Source of the DNA: Cytophagales bacterium
GTDB taxonomy: Bacteria > Bacteroidota > Bacteroidia > Cytophagales > Thermoflexibacteraceae
Length of the DNA stretch: 54,070 nucleotides
Direction: 5' to 3'
Assembly (NCBI GenBank): GCA_013299115.1
Contig: JAAFKA010000030.1
Location: 1 to 54,070 of the forward strand
The position numbers and the translations under genes are program-made. Numbering within the stretch: position 1 is the stretch's first letter; the number at the start of each line of letters is the position of its first letter. Positions 16,287-25,569 of the stretch are shown one piece after another. The notes beneath the pieces were generated by a model. The model was not told where the DNA came from and did no database searches. It saw only the letters and a list, made by a program, of their open reading frames with translations.

Positions 16287-18479
16287 ATGAAAAAAATTCT
16301 ACTAATTCTTTCTTTTATACTGTTAAGACAACTTCTTTATGCACAAAAGCATGAGATAGATAGTCTTAGCAATTTATTGACGAGGTTAAAACAAATTCAA
16401 AATTTTGAAGCTGATACAAATTATCTTAATACGTTGAATGAATTGTCGTATAATTATTATACCAGTATTCCAGATAGCACTCGTATTCTTGCCGAACAAA
16501 GTAGAGTTTTATGCAAAAAAGCACATTATTTTGTAGGAGAGTCAATAGCTTTGCGAAATTTGGGTGTATATTCTTACATACAAGGAGAATATGAGCAAGC
16601 CTTAAATTATTATTTTGAAGGTTTACAAATTGCACAAAAAATAAATTTCCGAAAAGGAATTGCAAGAATGTATAATAATATTGCAGCAACTTATAATCGT
16701 CAAGGCAAATATGCAGAGTCTTTAGACTATCACTTTAAAGCACTAAAAATACGAGAAGAAATAGGAGACAGGCAAGGTGTAGCGGCAAGCTGGCACAATA
16801 TTGGGATAATTTATGAAAATCAGGGTAAGTATGCTGAGGCATTAGAAATGTCTTTAAAGTCTTTGAGAATTGAGGAGGAATTAGGCAATAAAATAGGTGT
16901 AGCAGAAAGTCTTATCAATGTGTCGGAACTCTATCTTAAATTAGAAAGACTAACTGATGCCTTATCAAGTTATGATAGAACCTTAAAATTACACAAGGAA
17001 CTTGGTGACAAACGTGGTATTGCTTATAATATATTAGGAATTGCCACTATTTATACAGCACAAAACCTTCATAAAGCAGCCATAGAAAATTATCTAAAAT
17101 CATTAAAACTTTGTGAAGAACTTGGCGATAAAAGAGTAATTGCAGTCATCAAAAATGATTTAGCTAAAGAGCATTATACTATCAAAAACTATGATAAGGC
17201 TTTATTATATGCCAAATCTTCATTAGAATTAGCTTTGGAAATTGGTTTAAAAGAACAGGTACAAGCAAGCCACGAAACGCTAAGTTTAATTTATAAGGCT
17301 ACTGGAAAATACCAATTAGCCTTAGTGCATTATGAACAATTTAAAATTTATGGTGATAGTATTAACAGCATTGAAGTTGAAAATAAAACAGCTTTTTTAG
17401 AGGCGCAGTACCAAAATGAAAAAAAATTAGCTGCTTTGCAGAAAGAACAAGCCCAAAAAGATATAGCAAAAGAGAAAGAAATTCAATCTCATAAATTCCA
17501 ACGCAATGGTTTTATTGCAGGTTTTATAGTGCTTATTATCATTGTAGGATTGATTTTCAGAAACTTAGAAAAACAAAAAAAAGCTAAGAGATTACTTGAA
17601 ACCAAAAATAGGGAAGTTCAACAAGCAAAAGAGGAAATTCAACAGCAAGCTGAGGAGTTGAAAGCAGTCAATCAAATTCTTAACCAAACTTATGTAGAAT
17701 TACAAGACAAGAGTATAGATATTCAAGACTCTATTAGTGCTGCCCTACGGATTCAAAATGCACTACTACCACTGACTGAAGAAATGAATAAGATTATTGG
17801 TCAGGATAAGTATTTTGTTTTTTTCAGACCTAAAGACGTAGTAAGTGGAGATTTTTATTGGGTTTCTGAGCAAAAGAATAAAAAAATAATTGTTTTAGCC
17901 GACTCTACAGGTCATGGTGTGCCTGGTGCTTTAATGAGTATGATTGGTATGCAACTATTAGAGCAGTTGGTAAACGAAAATTTAATTGTTGCACCAGAAA
18001 GATTATTATTATTTATCCACACAGAATTGGTTAAACTGCTCAAACAAAAGCAAACTCTTACCAGTGAGGGAATGGATATTGCCATTGTAGTTTTATCAGA
18101 AAACAATTCAAATACAACCTTAGAATATGCAGGAGCAATGATACCGTTGTTACTTATCCAAAACAATGAAGTTGTAGAAGTAAAAGCAGATAGAAGTCCT
18201 CTGGGAGGCTTTGGAACAAAGCATAATTTTCAAAAACACACATTTGAGTTGCAATCTCCAACTTATATTTATTTGTATTCAGACGGTTACTCTGACCAAT
18301 TTGGAGGTAAGCAACGTAAAAAATTTATGAGCCGTAAATTTAGGGAGATGTTGCAAAATATCTATTTACAGCCTATGGAAGTACAACAAAAATATTTAGG
18401 TAACACACTTGATAGGTGGATGAAAGAAGGAAATGAAACACAAACAGATGATATTACTATTATGGGAATACAGTTATAA
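16287..18479 (+). CDS. TPR sensor with SpoIIE/PP2C-type phosphatase domain
   Basis: A 730-residue signalling protein: signal peptide (start at 16287, MKKILLILS), about eight tetratricopeptide repeats in the periplasm (residues about 60-350), one membrane segment (GFIVLIIIVGLIF, about 410-425), a cytoplasmic coiled coil and a C-terminal SpoIIE-type serine phosphatase. Phosphatase motifs include FFRPKDVVSGDFYW, ADSTGHGVPGALMSMIG (metal-binding Asp) and YLYSDGYSDQFGG. Such proteins sense an extracytoplasmic signal and dephosphorylate a partner such as an anti-anti-sigma factor. I reject the upstream in-frame start at 16230 because it puts 19 polar and aromatic residues before the signal peptide. 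No partner kinase is adjacent. Confidence 0.85.
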   Translation: MKKILLILSFILLRQLLYAQKHEIDSLSNLLTRLKQIQNFEADTNYLNTLNELSYNYYTSIPDSTRILAEQSRVLCKKAHYFVGESIALRNLGVYSYIQGEYEQALNYYFEGLQIAQKINFRKGIARMYNNIAATYNRQGKYAESLDYHFKALKIREEIGDRQGVAASWHNIGIIYENQGKYAEALEMSLKSLRIEEELGNKIGVAESLINVSELYLKLERLTDALSSYDRTLKLHKELGDKRGIAYNILGIATIYTAQNLHKAAIENYLKSLKLCEELGDKRVIAVIKNDLAKEHYTIKNYDKALLYAKSSLELALEIGLKEQVQASHETLSLIYKATGKYQLALVHYEQFKIYGDSINSIEVENKTAFLEAQYQNEKKLAALQKEQAQKDIAKEKEIQSHKFQRNGFIAGFIVLIIIVGLIFRNLEKQKKAKRLLETKNREVQQAKEEIQQQAEELKAVNQILNQTYVELQDKSIDIQDSISAALRIQNALLPLTEEMNKIIGQDKYFVFFRPKDVVSGDFYWVSEQKNKKIIVLADSTGHGVPGALMSMIGMQLLEQLVNENLIVAPERLLLFIHTELVKLLKQKQTLTSEGMDIAIVVLSENNSNTTLEYAGAMIPLLLIQNNEVVEVKADRSPLGGFGTKHNFQKHTFELQSPTYIYLYSDGYSDQFGGKQRKKFMSRKFREMLQNIYLQPMEVQQKYLGNTLDRWMKEGNETQTDDITIMGIQL

Positions 18480-18510
18480 GTAATAATACCCAATTTTTCT
18501 GTCTAAAAAC

Positions 18511-18545
18511 AAAAACTCCGCAAAATAAATTCTTGCGGAGTTTTT
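18511..18545. terminator. bidirectional terminator between SpoIIE gene and rpsU
   Basis: AAAAACTCCGCAA and its reverse complement TTGCGGAGTTTTT around a 9-base loop: a strong stem with U-tracts on both strands, between convergent genes. Confidence 0.85.
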
Positions 18546-18565
18546 ATTTGCATTAGACTCTCGAC

Positions 18566-18763
18566 TTACTTATTTTCCTCTTGGTGTTGCAAAGATTGGC
18601 GGTAAGCAGCTCTGATAACCGTATTACGTTTAGTGATAGACGGTTTTTCAAATGAAGTTCTAGCACGAAGTTGTCTTAACACTCCTGTTTTCTCGAACTT
18701 TTTTTTGAACCTTTTCAAAGCCTTGTCTATTGATTCGTTTTCTTTGATATTGACGATAAGCAT
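18566..18763 (-). CDS. rpsU: 30S ribosomal protein S21
   Basis: A 65-residue basic protein. MLIVNIKENESIDKALKRFK is the standard S21 N-terminus and VLRQLRARTSFEKPS is the conserved centre. S21 binds the 30S platform near the anti-Shine-Dalgarno end of 16S rRNA; in Bacteroidota S21 has been linked to the weak use of Shine-Dalgarno sites. It is monocistronic with its own terminator. Its leader is A-rich with no GGAGG, as usual in this phylum. Confidence 0.95.
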   Translation of the reverse strand: MLIVNIKENESIDKALKRFKKKFEKTGVLRQLRARTSFEKPSITKRNTVIRAAYRQSLQHQEENK

Positions 18764-18902
18764 TTTTTTGAAATTTTATTTTGAAGTGAATAACCGCAAA
18801 GTTAAAAGAATATTTTGTTTTTAAAAAACAATTTATCTTTTTTTTATAACGTAAATTACATGACACTCACAAGTGATTGATAATAGCCTGAAAACTCCAA
18901 AT

Positions 18903-19664
18903 TTACCCCACCCTATTCACCTGCGTAGCTGCTGCTTGAGCAGATGGGAAGACTAACATATCCGCAATATTGACATGGGCTGGTCTGCTAACGGCAAACC
19001 AGATGCAATCTGCAATGTCGGCTGCGGTTAAGGGTTGCAATCCCTGATAGACTTGTTTGGCACGTTGCTCATCTCCTTTAAACCGAACTACCGAAAATTC
19101 AGTTTCCACCATGCCAGGGTTGATAGCCGTAACTTTAATACCTGCCTTATACAAATCCATTCGCATGGCTTGACTGAGGGCATCTACCGCAAACTTGGAG
19201 GCACAATAGACATTGCCGTTTGGATATACTTCTTTGCCTGCCACCGAGCCAATATTGACCAAATGCCCTTTGCCTCTTGCCACCATTTGCGGTATAATTT
19301 GGCGAGAAACATACAAAAGTCCCTTCACGTTGATGTCTATCATCATATCCCAGTCGTCGAGGTTGCCTTGTTGAATAGAATCCAAGCCATGGGCATTGCC
19401 TGCATTGTTTACTAAGATGTCTATGTTTTGAAATTCCGCAGGTAAGGAATCCAAAGCCTGTTTTACTTCCTCTTTTTTGCTCACATCAAAAGCAAGGGTA
19501 TGTGTAGCAACTTCTCTGCCTAATTCGGTTTTCAGCGTAGCCAAACGGTGTTCACGTCTGCCACAAAGCACCAAATTGATACCTTGTTTTGCAAACAAAC
19601 GAGCAGTAGCTTCGCCTATGCCCGAAGTAGCCCCTGTGATGAGGGCTGTTTTGGTAGTAGTCAT
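18903..19664 (-). CDS. SDR-family NAD(P)-dependent oxidoreductase (YdfG-like)
   Basis: A 253-residue short-chain dehydrogenase. The cofactor motif is TGATSGIG (residues about 10-17), NNAG is at about 88, and the catalytic Ser and YxxxK appear as NIGSVAG and YCASK. PGMVETEFSVVRFKGDEQRA and the end with RPAHVNIADM resemble the YdfG group, which oxidises L-allo-threonine, serine or 3-hydroxy acids with NADP. It is probably a general 3-hydroxy acid dehydrogenase. It stands alone on the minus strand behind the lptF gene with a 66-base gap that holds a small repeat. Confidence 0.85.
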   Translation of the reverse strand: MTTTKTALITGATSGIGEATARLFAKQGINLVLCGRREHRLATLKTELGREVATHTLAFDVSKKEEVKQALDSLPAEFQNIDILVNNAGNAHGLDSIQQGNLDDWDMMIDINVKGLLYVSRQIIPQMVARGKGHLVNIGSVAGKEVYPNGNVYCASKFAVDALSQAMRMDLYKAGIKVTAINPGMVETEFSVVRFKGDEQRAKQVYQGLQPLTAADIADCIWFAVSRPAHVNIADMLVFPSAQAAATQVNRVG

Positions 19665-19702
19665 TTGTGTTTATTTTTTAGGTTTGGTAGCTACACTATT
19701 TA

Positions 19703-19729
19703 TACGTTGGCAATGGTTTAGGCAACGTA
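19703..19729. repeat. TACGTTGGCAATGG palindromic repeat, short form
   Basis: TACGTTG...CAACGTA encloses GCAATGGTTTAGG. The motif TACGTTGGCAATGG recurs in the large inverted repeat at 31297-31436. It lies directly after the stop of the lptF/lptG gene. Confidence 0.5.
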
Positions 19730-19730
19730 C

Positions 19731-21215
19731 TTAAACTTTCTCTGCCCATTTTTTTAATTTGGGGTGTTTTTTTAGGTTTTCTTTTGCTCTTTCTATGGTT
19801 ACAAGGTACGAATCGAAGTCAAACAGACGAGAGTCGTTGCGGGCTTGCCACAAAAAGAGTAGCCCAAAGATGAGCAAAACAAAATTGGCAACCCACGCTG
19901 CCAAAGTTACATTTAGCAGCCCTTCGTGTGCGTAACGCATACAAGTCAGCGAAATGGCGTAATAAAGCAAGAAAAAACCAACCGAAATAAGAGTAGGCAA
20001 ACCCAAACCTCCTTTTTTGATAATAGAACCCAGCGGTGCGCCGATGAGAAACATCATAAAACAAGAAACGGCTAAGGTTATTCTTGTCCACATTTCAAAT
20101 CTAAATTCACGTGCTTGTTTCATATAGCCTTCGCCTTGCTCGAAGTTGCCCGTAGCAAAAGACATCAAGTTGTTTACTCTTGTCAAAGTTCTTTCGTATA
20201 AAATAGACAAATCTTGTGGCAAGGGGGCTGCCTCTTTGTATTGGAGATAGTCCGCAGGTATGGTTTGGGCTTTGAGCAACGAGTCATAGAGTTTGGTGGT
20301 AAGGCGTTGCCTTTCTGCCGAAAATTGGTAGTCGTGATAAGGTTTGAGTAAATCCAAAGTTTTACCTGTAACTTTTAGGGCTTCTTGGGCTAAGGAGTCA
20401 GCATCTTTGTTAAGTTGGGGTATAGTTTTCATAATTTTGTTGCCCCGAAACAAATCTTCTTGCGTTTCTTGCAAGCCCAAATGCGTCATGTCGAAAACAA
20501 AAGTAGCCTCGTCAAATTCATCACGCACAAACTCCTGCTTTATATCTGTTACGCCACTCCGTTCGGCAAAACGGTAGCCATGTTTGAGTTCCATCACCAA
20601 ATAATTGTCGTCATAAATGGTTTTCATTGTCCCCGAATCTGACAAAATCACATCTACATTGCCCCTGTTTGCTGTATGGTCATAAATCATTAAGCCATAC
20701 AAGCCGTTGCCTCCGTCTTTGTCTTTTCTCTCTATGCGAATACTATAATTTTGCAACCCGTTGTAAAATCCTCCTTCTTTTAAGTCCATTGTTGGCTTTT
20801 TTTGCTTTACATCATAGAGCAAACTAAATGCTTTGAGGTTTGCCTCTGGCACAATAAAATTGTTGAAAAGCAAAGCTAAGCAGGTGATTATCAAGGCATA
20901 AATACTTACAGGCACTAACAGACGAGGCAAGGAAATACCCGAACTTTTGATAGCCGTAATTTCATAATGTTCTCCCAAATTGCCAAAAGACATGAGGGAC
21001 GAAAGCAAAACTGCCAACGGCAAAGATTGCGGGGTAAGTACCAAACAAAAATAAACGGACAACCGAGCAAATACTTCCCAACTTAATCCTTTGCCCACCA
21101 AATCCTCGAAGTATTTGGAAATGAAAACAATGAATAAAATAAAAAGTACAATGCAAAAGGTCAGCAAAAAAGGACCAAAAAATGCCTTAGAAACTAATTT
21201 GTCTATTTTTTTCAT
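19731..21215 (-). CDS. LptF/LptG-type permease
   Basis: A 494-residue YjgP/YjgQ-family membrane protein: three membrane segments at the N-terminus (about 12-35, 55-80, 95-120), a large periplasmic beta-jellyroll region, and three more at the C-terminus (about 375-395, 400-420, 430-452). It belongs to the inner-membrane LptBFG complex that extracts lipopolysaccharide and drives it along the Lpt bridge. MKKIDKLVSKAFFGPFLLTF is a typical start. Unusually, its ATG overlaps the stop of the large ATPase gene upstream (ATGA), so it appears coupled to an accessory gene. It may also have its own promoter inside that gene. Confidence 0.88.
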   Translation of the reverse strand: MKKIDKLVSKAFFGPFLLTFCIVLFILFIVFISKYFEDLVGKGLSWEVFARLSVYFCLVLTPQSLPLAVLLSSLMSFGNLGEHYEITAIKSSGISLPRLLVPVSIYALIITCLALLFNNFIVPEANLKAFSLLYDVKQKKPTMDLKEGGFYNGLQNYSIRIERKDKDGGNGLYGLMIYDHTANRGNVDVILSDSGTMKTIYDDNYLVMELKHGYRFAERSGVTDIKQEFVRDEFDEATFVFDMTHLGLQETQEDLFRGNKIMKTIPQLNKDADSLAQEALKVTGKTLDLLKPYHDYQFSAERQRLTTKLYDSLLKAQTIPADYLQYKEAAPLPQDLSILYERTLTRVNNLMSFATGNFEQGEGYMKQAREFRFEMWTRITLAVSCFMMFLIGAPLGSIIKKGGLGLPTLISVGFFLLYYAISLTCMRYAHEGLLNVTLAAWVANFVLLIFGLLFLWQARNDSRLFDFDSYLVTIERAKENLKKHPKLKKWAEKV

Positions 21216-24061
21216 AATGTGCTTCTTGAAACGACTCCAATATCCTCGCCTTTACGAGTTGTTAGTTTTAGCCAATATTTATAAATTTCAGGGAAACGAT
21301 AAATTACAGTTGCCCATTTTACTTCCCTAACTAAAATGCCATTTGCTTCCATCAGTTGTGTAAGTTGAATGGTGTTTTTATTTTCTTCCAAGTTATCTTT
21401 GTAGTAATCTACAACTTTACTTAAAAAAGTTTCGAGTTCATTTTCTGTAAGAAAAGTAAATTTATAATCGTCTCCAAATTTTCGCAAATAGTCAAATACT
21501 TTCTTTAAATCTTGATTATTTTCTTCTTTAGTTAAATCCTTAAAATGGTTTTCTGCTACATCATCTCTATTCTTCATGTTAGCATAATAAGTGCTGTGAA
21601 TAACAGGAAGTGTGGTAGAAGTTTTTTTAATAGCATAATCAACTGCTCCCTTTATCAAATTAAGAAAAGGGCGTAGGCTAATACTTTTTTTGCCTGCGTT
21701 ACTTAAATTATCAAAAAACCAATTATAAGAATGTTTGTAATTATATTCAGGATTATATGTTCCTGTAATCACTAATTTACCAAAAAATACTTCCATTAGC
21801 GGTTTTAAGTATTCCTCTTTTTCAGGAATTTGATTTTCTGAGTCTATTTGGTTTAGTATTACTTCAAAATCTCTGTCTATTTTATGAATTTTCAAAAAAT
21901 TGCTAAACTCTGTTCTTGCATTAGCAAAAACTAACTTAAAAAAATAAGCATAGACTTCATCCTTGTCCCACTCAATGGATATAGTATTTTCGCCATTCCA
22001 TCTATCTGTATTGGTGCCCATTAATTTCTCAAATAAGTCAGTCCGAATAAATATTTTAGGATAAAATTGGCTAAAACTTTCCTTGTTAGTCCACCAATAA
22101 TCTACCAAAGGAGATACAATAACTCCAAAATTAGACAGTATTAAATTATCCAATTGGTCATAGAGAATGACAAGGTTATGATTTTTATCTTTTAAAAACT
22201 TGTTAAGTGCTGCTAAATCATTTTCTATTTGTACCAAAAAATTTCTATTTTTGATTATTGTATCAAAACGCAAGACCGTATTTTGATTGGGTTCAATTTT
22301 TTGGATAAGTTGTTTAAGTTCAGGAGAAACTGTGGTTTCAAAATCAACTATCTTTTCTGCTCTATCGAGCATAATGGCATTCCAAGTATAAACCACCCAA
22401 AAATAGGTAAGGTAAAAATTGCGATTTTCTTTCATCTCTTCTTTGTTAAGAGAGGAAACAAGAAATCTCTTATTGGGACTTTTAGCACCTGTTTCTGAAA
22501 TAACATCAACAAAAATAAAATTCTTGTTACTCACCTCTTTACCAGCACGTTGCTTAAGTTTGTCTTGTATTTCTGTTAATCCTGTGTCTTTCAGTGCTTT
22601 GTAGAGATAAGTTTTCCCTGTGCCTTTAAAACCACGAATCAAAAACTTATCTTTCTGGAAAATCTCAATCATTGATTTTCGGTAAAAGAAATCTTGTGGT
22701 GTAATGACGGTGGCTTCTGCATAAGGATTTGGTAGTTTGTTTTGCAAAATGCTTAATATTTTTTCCCGAATCTCTGCACTTCCTAAAACAGCTTCTTGCT
22801 TAGGTATTATTTTTTGAATAGCCTCGTAATTATTGAGTTTAGTAAAAATCTCTTCTAAATCAAAAATTTCTTTGCTTTTTACAGCAGCAGTTAATATATC
22901 CTCTGTAAAAGTTTTTACCAAACCAACTTTCTCAAGTTTAGGATAACGTCTTAATTTAGAAATGCCAATTGAACTATTGAATGTGTGTCTTTCCCTTATT
23001 TCGTCAATGTGCGTATGAAAAGATTTATGAAATTCGGTCATTTCTGTTTCATTCTCAGGAAGTATAGAGTTTATTAATAACAATTCCAAAGAAGAATCAT
23101 CTATACTAAGCACTTTCTCTAATAAAAATTCTATACCTGGCTTGGTTTGTTTACTACTGCCAAAAAAACCAACAATTATATTTGACATGATTAATGCCAA
23201 CATTCCATAAACATCATTAAAGCCTGTTCGTGAGTCTATTAAGATAATATGAGGATTCAATTCTTTCTTTATAGTCTTAAACAAGTTTTTAAAAGACTCA
23301 ATAAAACGGTCTTCACTTGCTAAATCCAAACGAGCTAATCCCTGTAAATAATTTTCTTGATTATTATTGCCAAGTAGATTGCCCGCAGGAAATACAAATA
23401 CTTTTCCTTCTTGACCCGTATAAAGAGAATCTAATTCGACATAATATTTGTTTAAGAAAATATTATCTGGATTTTTTGCAAACTGAGAATCTAATAAATA
23501 CTCAACTATCCCATTTATTTGTCCATTTTCTAACTCCTCATTTTGGTCTAAATTAAAAAAGTTTAAATAACCTGGTGCTTCTAAATCAAAATCCATAATG
23601 GCAACTCTTAGTCCATAGTGTTGTGCCAAATGCAAGCCGTAAGTGGTCATAGTTGTAGTTCTGCCCATACCACCTTTGTAGCTGTAAAAAGTAACTACAG
23701 GTGGTATTTCTTCTGTTTGCTTAAATTCATTTGTTTCCTTACGCAATTTTTTAGAGTGGTTATCGTCTAAAAGTGAATGAAAACGATGTTTTAAGCCATA
23801 GTTTTTGGTTTCAGGTGAATCAAAAATATTTTTTAGGGCAATAGAATCTTCCACTTGCTCTTCTGTATAAAAAGCAAATTTTATTTTATAAGCATCGAAT
23901 TGTTTAAGCTCTGCTTTTAACTCAGCACTATTGTTGGTAATAATATAAGTTTCAATGATTGCACTAAGACGCACAAAAATTTTATAATCAACCAGCAAAT
24001 TGCCTTTATTATTAGCAAGTATTTCGTTGATTTTTTCAACTTGATTAAGAATAGTAAGCAT
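21212..24061 (-). CDS. KGGxGR-type ParA-like ATPase fused to a second P-loop (Sll1717-like) domain
   Basis: A 949-residue cytoplasmic protein. After a helical N-terminus (1-118), residues 125-170 hold a MinD/ParA-like site, FYSYKGGMGRTTTMTTYG, with IMDFDLEAPG. The usual KGGxGK lysine is Arg, as in the KGGVGR-motif variant family. IILIDSRTGFNDVYG is the Walker B region. A second P-loop, LIRGFKGTGKTYLYKAL (about 476-492), starts a separate ATPase domain with ILYDQLDNLIL as likely Walker B, resembling the Sll1717 family. The C-terminus looks helical. The gene follows a small HEPN-like gene by 12 bases. Large NTPase plus small HEPN-like protein is a layout seen in antiphage and other conflict systems, so defence is inferred, not shown. 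Confidence 0.7.
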   Translation of the reverse strand: MLTILNQVEKINEILANNKGNLLVDYKIFVRLSAIIETYIITNNSAELKAELKQFDAYKIKFAFYTEEQVEDSIALKNIFDSPETKNYGLKHRFHSLLDDNHSKKLRKETNEFKQTEEIPPVVTFYSYKGGMGRTTTMTTYGLHLAQHYGLRVAIMDFDLEAPGYLNFFNLDQNEELENGQINGIVEYLLDSQFAKNPDNIFLNKYYVELDSLYTGQEGKVFVFPAGNLLGNNNQENYLQGLARLDLASEDRFIESFKNLFKTIKKELNPHIILIDSRTGFNDVYGMLALIMSNIIVGFFGSSKQTKPGIEFLLEKVLSIDDSSLELLLINSILPENETEMTEFHKSFHTHIDEIRERHTFNSSIGISKLRRYPKLEKVGLVKTFTEDILTAAVKSKEIFDLEEIFTKLNNYEAIQKIIPKQEAVLGSAEIREKILSILQNKLPNPYAEATVITPQDFFYRKSMIEIFQKDKFLIRGFKGTGKTYLYKALKDTGLTEIQDKLKQRAGKEVSNKNFIFVDVISETGAKSPNKRFLVSSLNKEEMKENRNFYLTYFWVVYTWNAIMLDRAEKIVDFETTVSPELKQLIQKIEPNQNTVLRFDTIIKNRNFLVQIENDLAALNKFLKDKNHNLVILYDQLDNLILSNFGVIVSPLVDYWWTNKESFSQFYPKIFIRTDLFEKLMGTNTDRWNGENTISIEWDKDEVYAYFFKLVFANARTEFSNFLKIHKIDRDFEVILNQIDSENQIPEKEEYLKPLMEVFFGKLVITGTYNPEYNYKHSYNWFFDNLSNAGKKSISLRPFLNLIKGAVDYAIKKTSTTLPVIHSTYYANMKNRDDVAENHFKDLTKEENNQDLKKVFDYLRKFGDDYKFTFLTENELETFLSKVVDYYKDNLEENKNTIQLTQLMEANGILVREVKWATVIYRFPEIYKYWLKLTTRKGEDIGVVSRSTL

Positions 24062-24073
24062 AATTTTAGAGTT

Positions 24074-24709
24074 TTAGATTCCAACTTCTTTTGTTACTTT
24101 GATATAAACTTCATTGGCTAAACTGACTATTGCATTGACTTCCGCAAAAGTTAATGCTGGATTTTCAATTTGATACCGTTTTTCAGGTTTCCATGTTTCT
24201 ATCAAATCATATATTGCTTGATTGGTAGCATTAGGGAAATCTCTATCAGAAATTAAAGGTATCGTATTGCCTGTTAATATTTTTGAGTTTAGCAAGTCTA
24301 TATTTAGCCAAAACTTATGTCCATGAACAAAATAATCTGCTGTTAAATTAGGCGTATTTGAATGGCGTTTATCACAGTACTTTTTGTAAAATGCAAACTT
24401 AATATCAGGTGGATTATGATAATAAGCACCTCCTTGTCCATAAAAAGTAGTTGGGGCATAATTATCTTTTATGTCTTTTGTTTCATCAAAAGGTGGGCAA
24501 CCATGAAACTCAAATGCTTTTTTATAAATAGCATAAATAATAGTACACTCAAAAATATAGCCTGAAAGGTAGTAAATATCCATCAGTAAGTATTCTTTTT
24601 CCTTATTTTTGAGAATACTATTAAAATTTTCGGTGGCGAGCATACTTAAGGTAGCTTTGCAGGCTTTTAAATGTTTTTCAGCAGCAGTTTGATATTCTCT
24701 ATATAGCAT
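24074..24709 (-). CDS. HEPN-like protein, partner of the KGGxGR ATPase
   Basis: A 211-residue mainly helical protein. The N-terminal block AAEKHLKACKATL followed by YYLSGYIFECTIIYAIYKKA matches the two-helix pattern of HEPN domains (YxxGYxxExxxKA). A later HGHKFWLNIDLL resembles the second HEPN helix pair (THxLxxLL). An RxxxxH ribonuclease motif is not clear, so it may be a non-catalytic or divergent member. No signal peptide. It is the first gene of a two-gene unit with the 949-residue ATPase (12-base gap). A role as effector or sensor in a defence module is inference. Confidence 0.5.
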   Translation of the reverse strand: MLYREYQTAAEKHLKACKATLSMLATENFNSILKNKEKEYLLMDIYYLSGYIFECTIIYAIYKKAFEFHGCPPFDETKDIKDNYAPTTFYGQGGAYYHNPPDIKFAFYKKYCDKRHSNTPNLTADYFVHGHKFWLNIDLLNSKILTGNTIPLISDRDFPNATNQAIYDLIETWKPEKRYQIENPALTFAEVNAIVSLANEVYIKVTKEVGI

Positions 24710-24784
24710 ACATTCACATATAATTTTTTTATTAAAACAACACAGCCTACAAAACTACACATTCTTTGCATATCATTCTACTTT

Positions 24785-24814
24785 TTGACAAATTTTAACC
24801 TTGTGCTAATTTTG
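24785..24814 (+). promoter_or_regulatory. Bacteroidota-type promoter, probably for tadA
   Basis: TTG at 24785-24787 and TAATTTTG at 24807-24814 with a 19-base spacer fit the -33/-7 consensus (TTG-N19-TAnnTTTG). Transcription would start at about 24821, leaving a leader of about 195 bases with a small hairpin GGGTTTTTAAACCC (24939-24952). The rest of the 300-base gap to the HEPN gene shows nothing else. Confidence 0.55.
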
Positions 24815-25016
24815 TGCGGAAGATGAAACTACATATAATTAATTTTTGGGTATTGGTCTTTATAACTACCAATAAAGGGTGGAGCAATAAATTATAGGGC
24901 TTTTTTTAGTAAAAAAGGCAAAAAGTTGATAGATTTGGGTTTTTAAACCCATATTCTCCAACAACTGACGGTTAATGTAACCGAAATTTGAGGATTAAAA
25001 AATTCAAAACTTCCCC

Positions 25017-25460
25017 ATGTCCAGCCTTGACTCCGATAGTTTTTTTATGAAAATAGCCCTGCAAGAAGCCCACCAAGCAGGTGAAAAAGGCGAAGTACCT
25101 GTGGGGGCTTTGGTGGTTTATGCCAACCAAATTATAGCACGAGGGCATAATCTCTGCCGTACTCTCAACGATGCAACTGCCCATGCCGAAATGCAGGCTT
25201 TAACGGCTGCATACAGCTACATAGGCTCTCGATACTTGCAAGAATGTACCTTGTATGTAACCTTAGAGCCTTGCGTGATGTGTGCGGGAGCTTGCTACTG
25301 GTCAGGTCTGGGTCGTGTGGTAGTGGGGGCAACAGATGAAAAATATGGTTTTTTGAGAGTGAGTAAGCAACTACTACACCCCAAAACACAGTTTACTATT
25401 GGGGTTTTGGCTGAAGAATGTAAGACTGTGTTGCAAGATTTTTTTAAGAAATTGAGGTAG
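25017..25460 (+). CDS. tadA: tRNA-specific adenosine deaminase
   Basis: A 147-residue zinc deaminase that converts A34 to inosine in tRNA-Arg(ACG), which is essential for reading CGN codons. The zinc and catalytic motifs are HAEMQAL (His, Glu proton shuttle, about residue 58) and LEPCVMCAGAC (two Cys, about 88). GEVPVGALVV at the N-terminus and YGFLRVSKQL behind the zinc site also match. Normal family length. It stands alone before proB. Confidence 0.93.
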   Translation: MSSLDSDSFFMKIALQEAHQAGEKGEVPVGALVVYANQIIARGHNLCRTLNDATAHAEMQALTAAYSYIGSRYLQECTLYVTLEPCVMCAGACYWSGLGRVVVGATDEKYGFLRVSKQLLHPKTQFTIGVLAEECKTVLQDFFKKLR

Positions 25461-25569
25461 GAATTATTAATTTTTTAGTGTCTTTATTTAAAATTTTGCA
25501 TTTAATATTTATCTGTAATTTTATAACTATATTTGTGAGTCTTTTTTGACGTACCAAGGTACCAATGCA

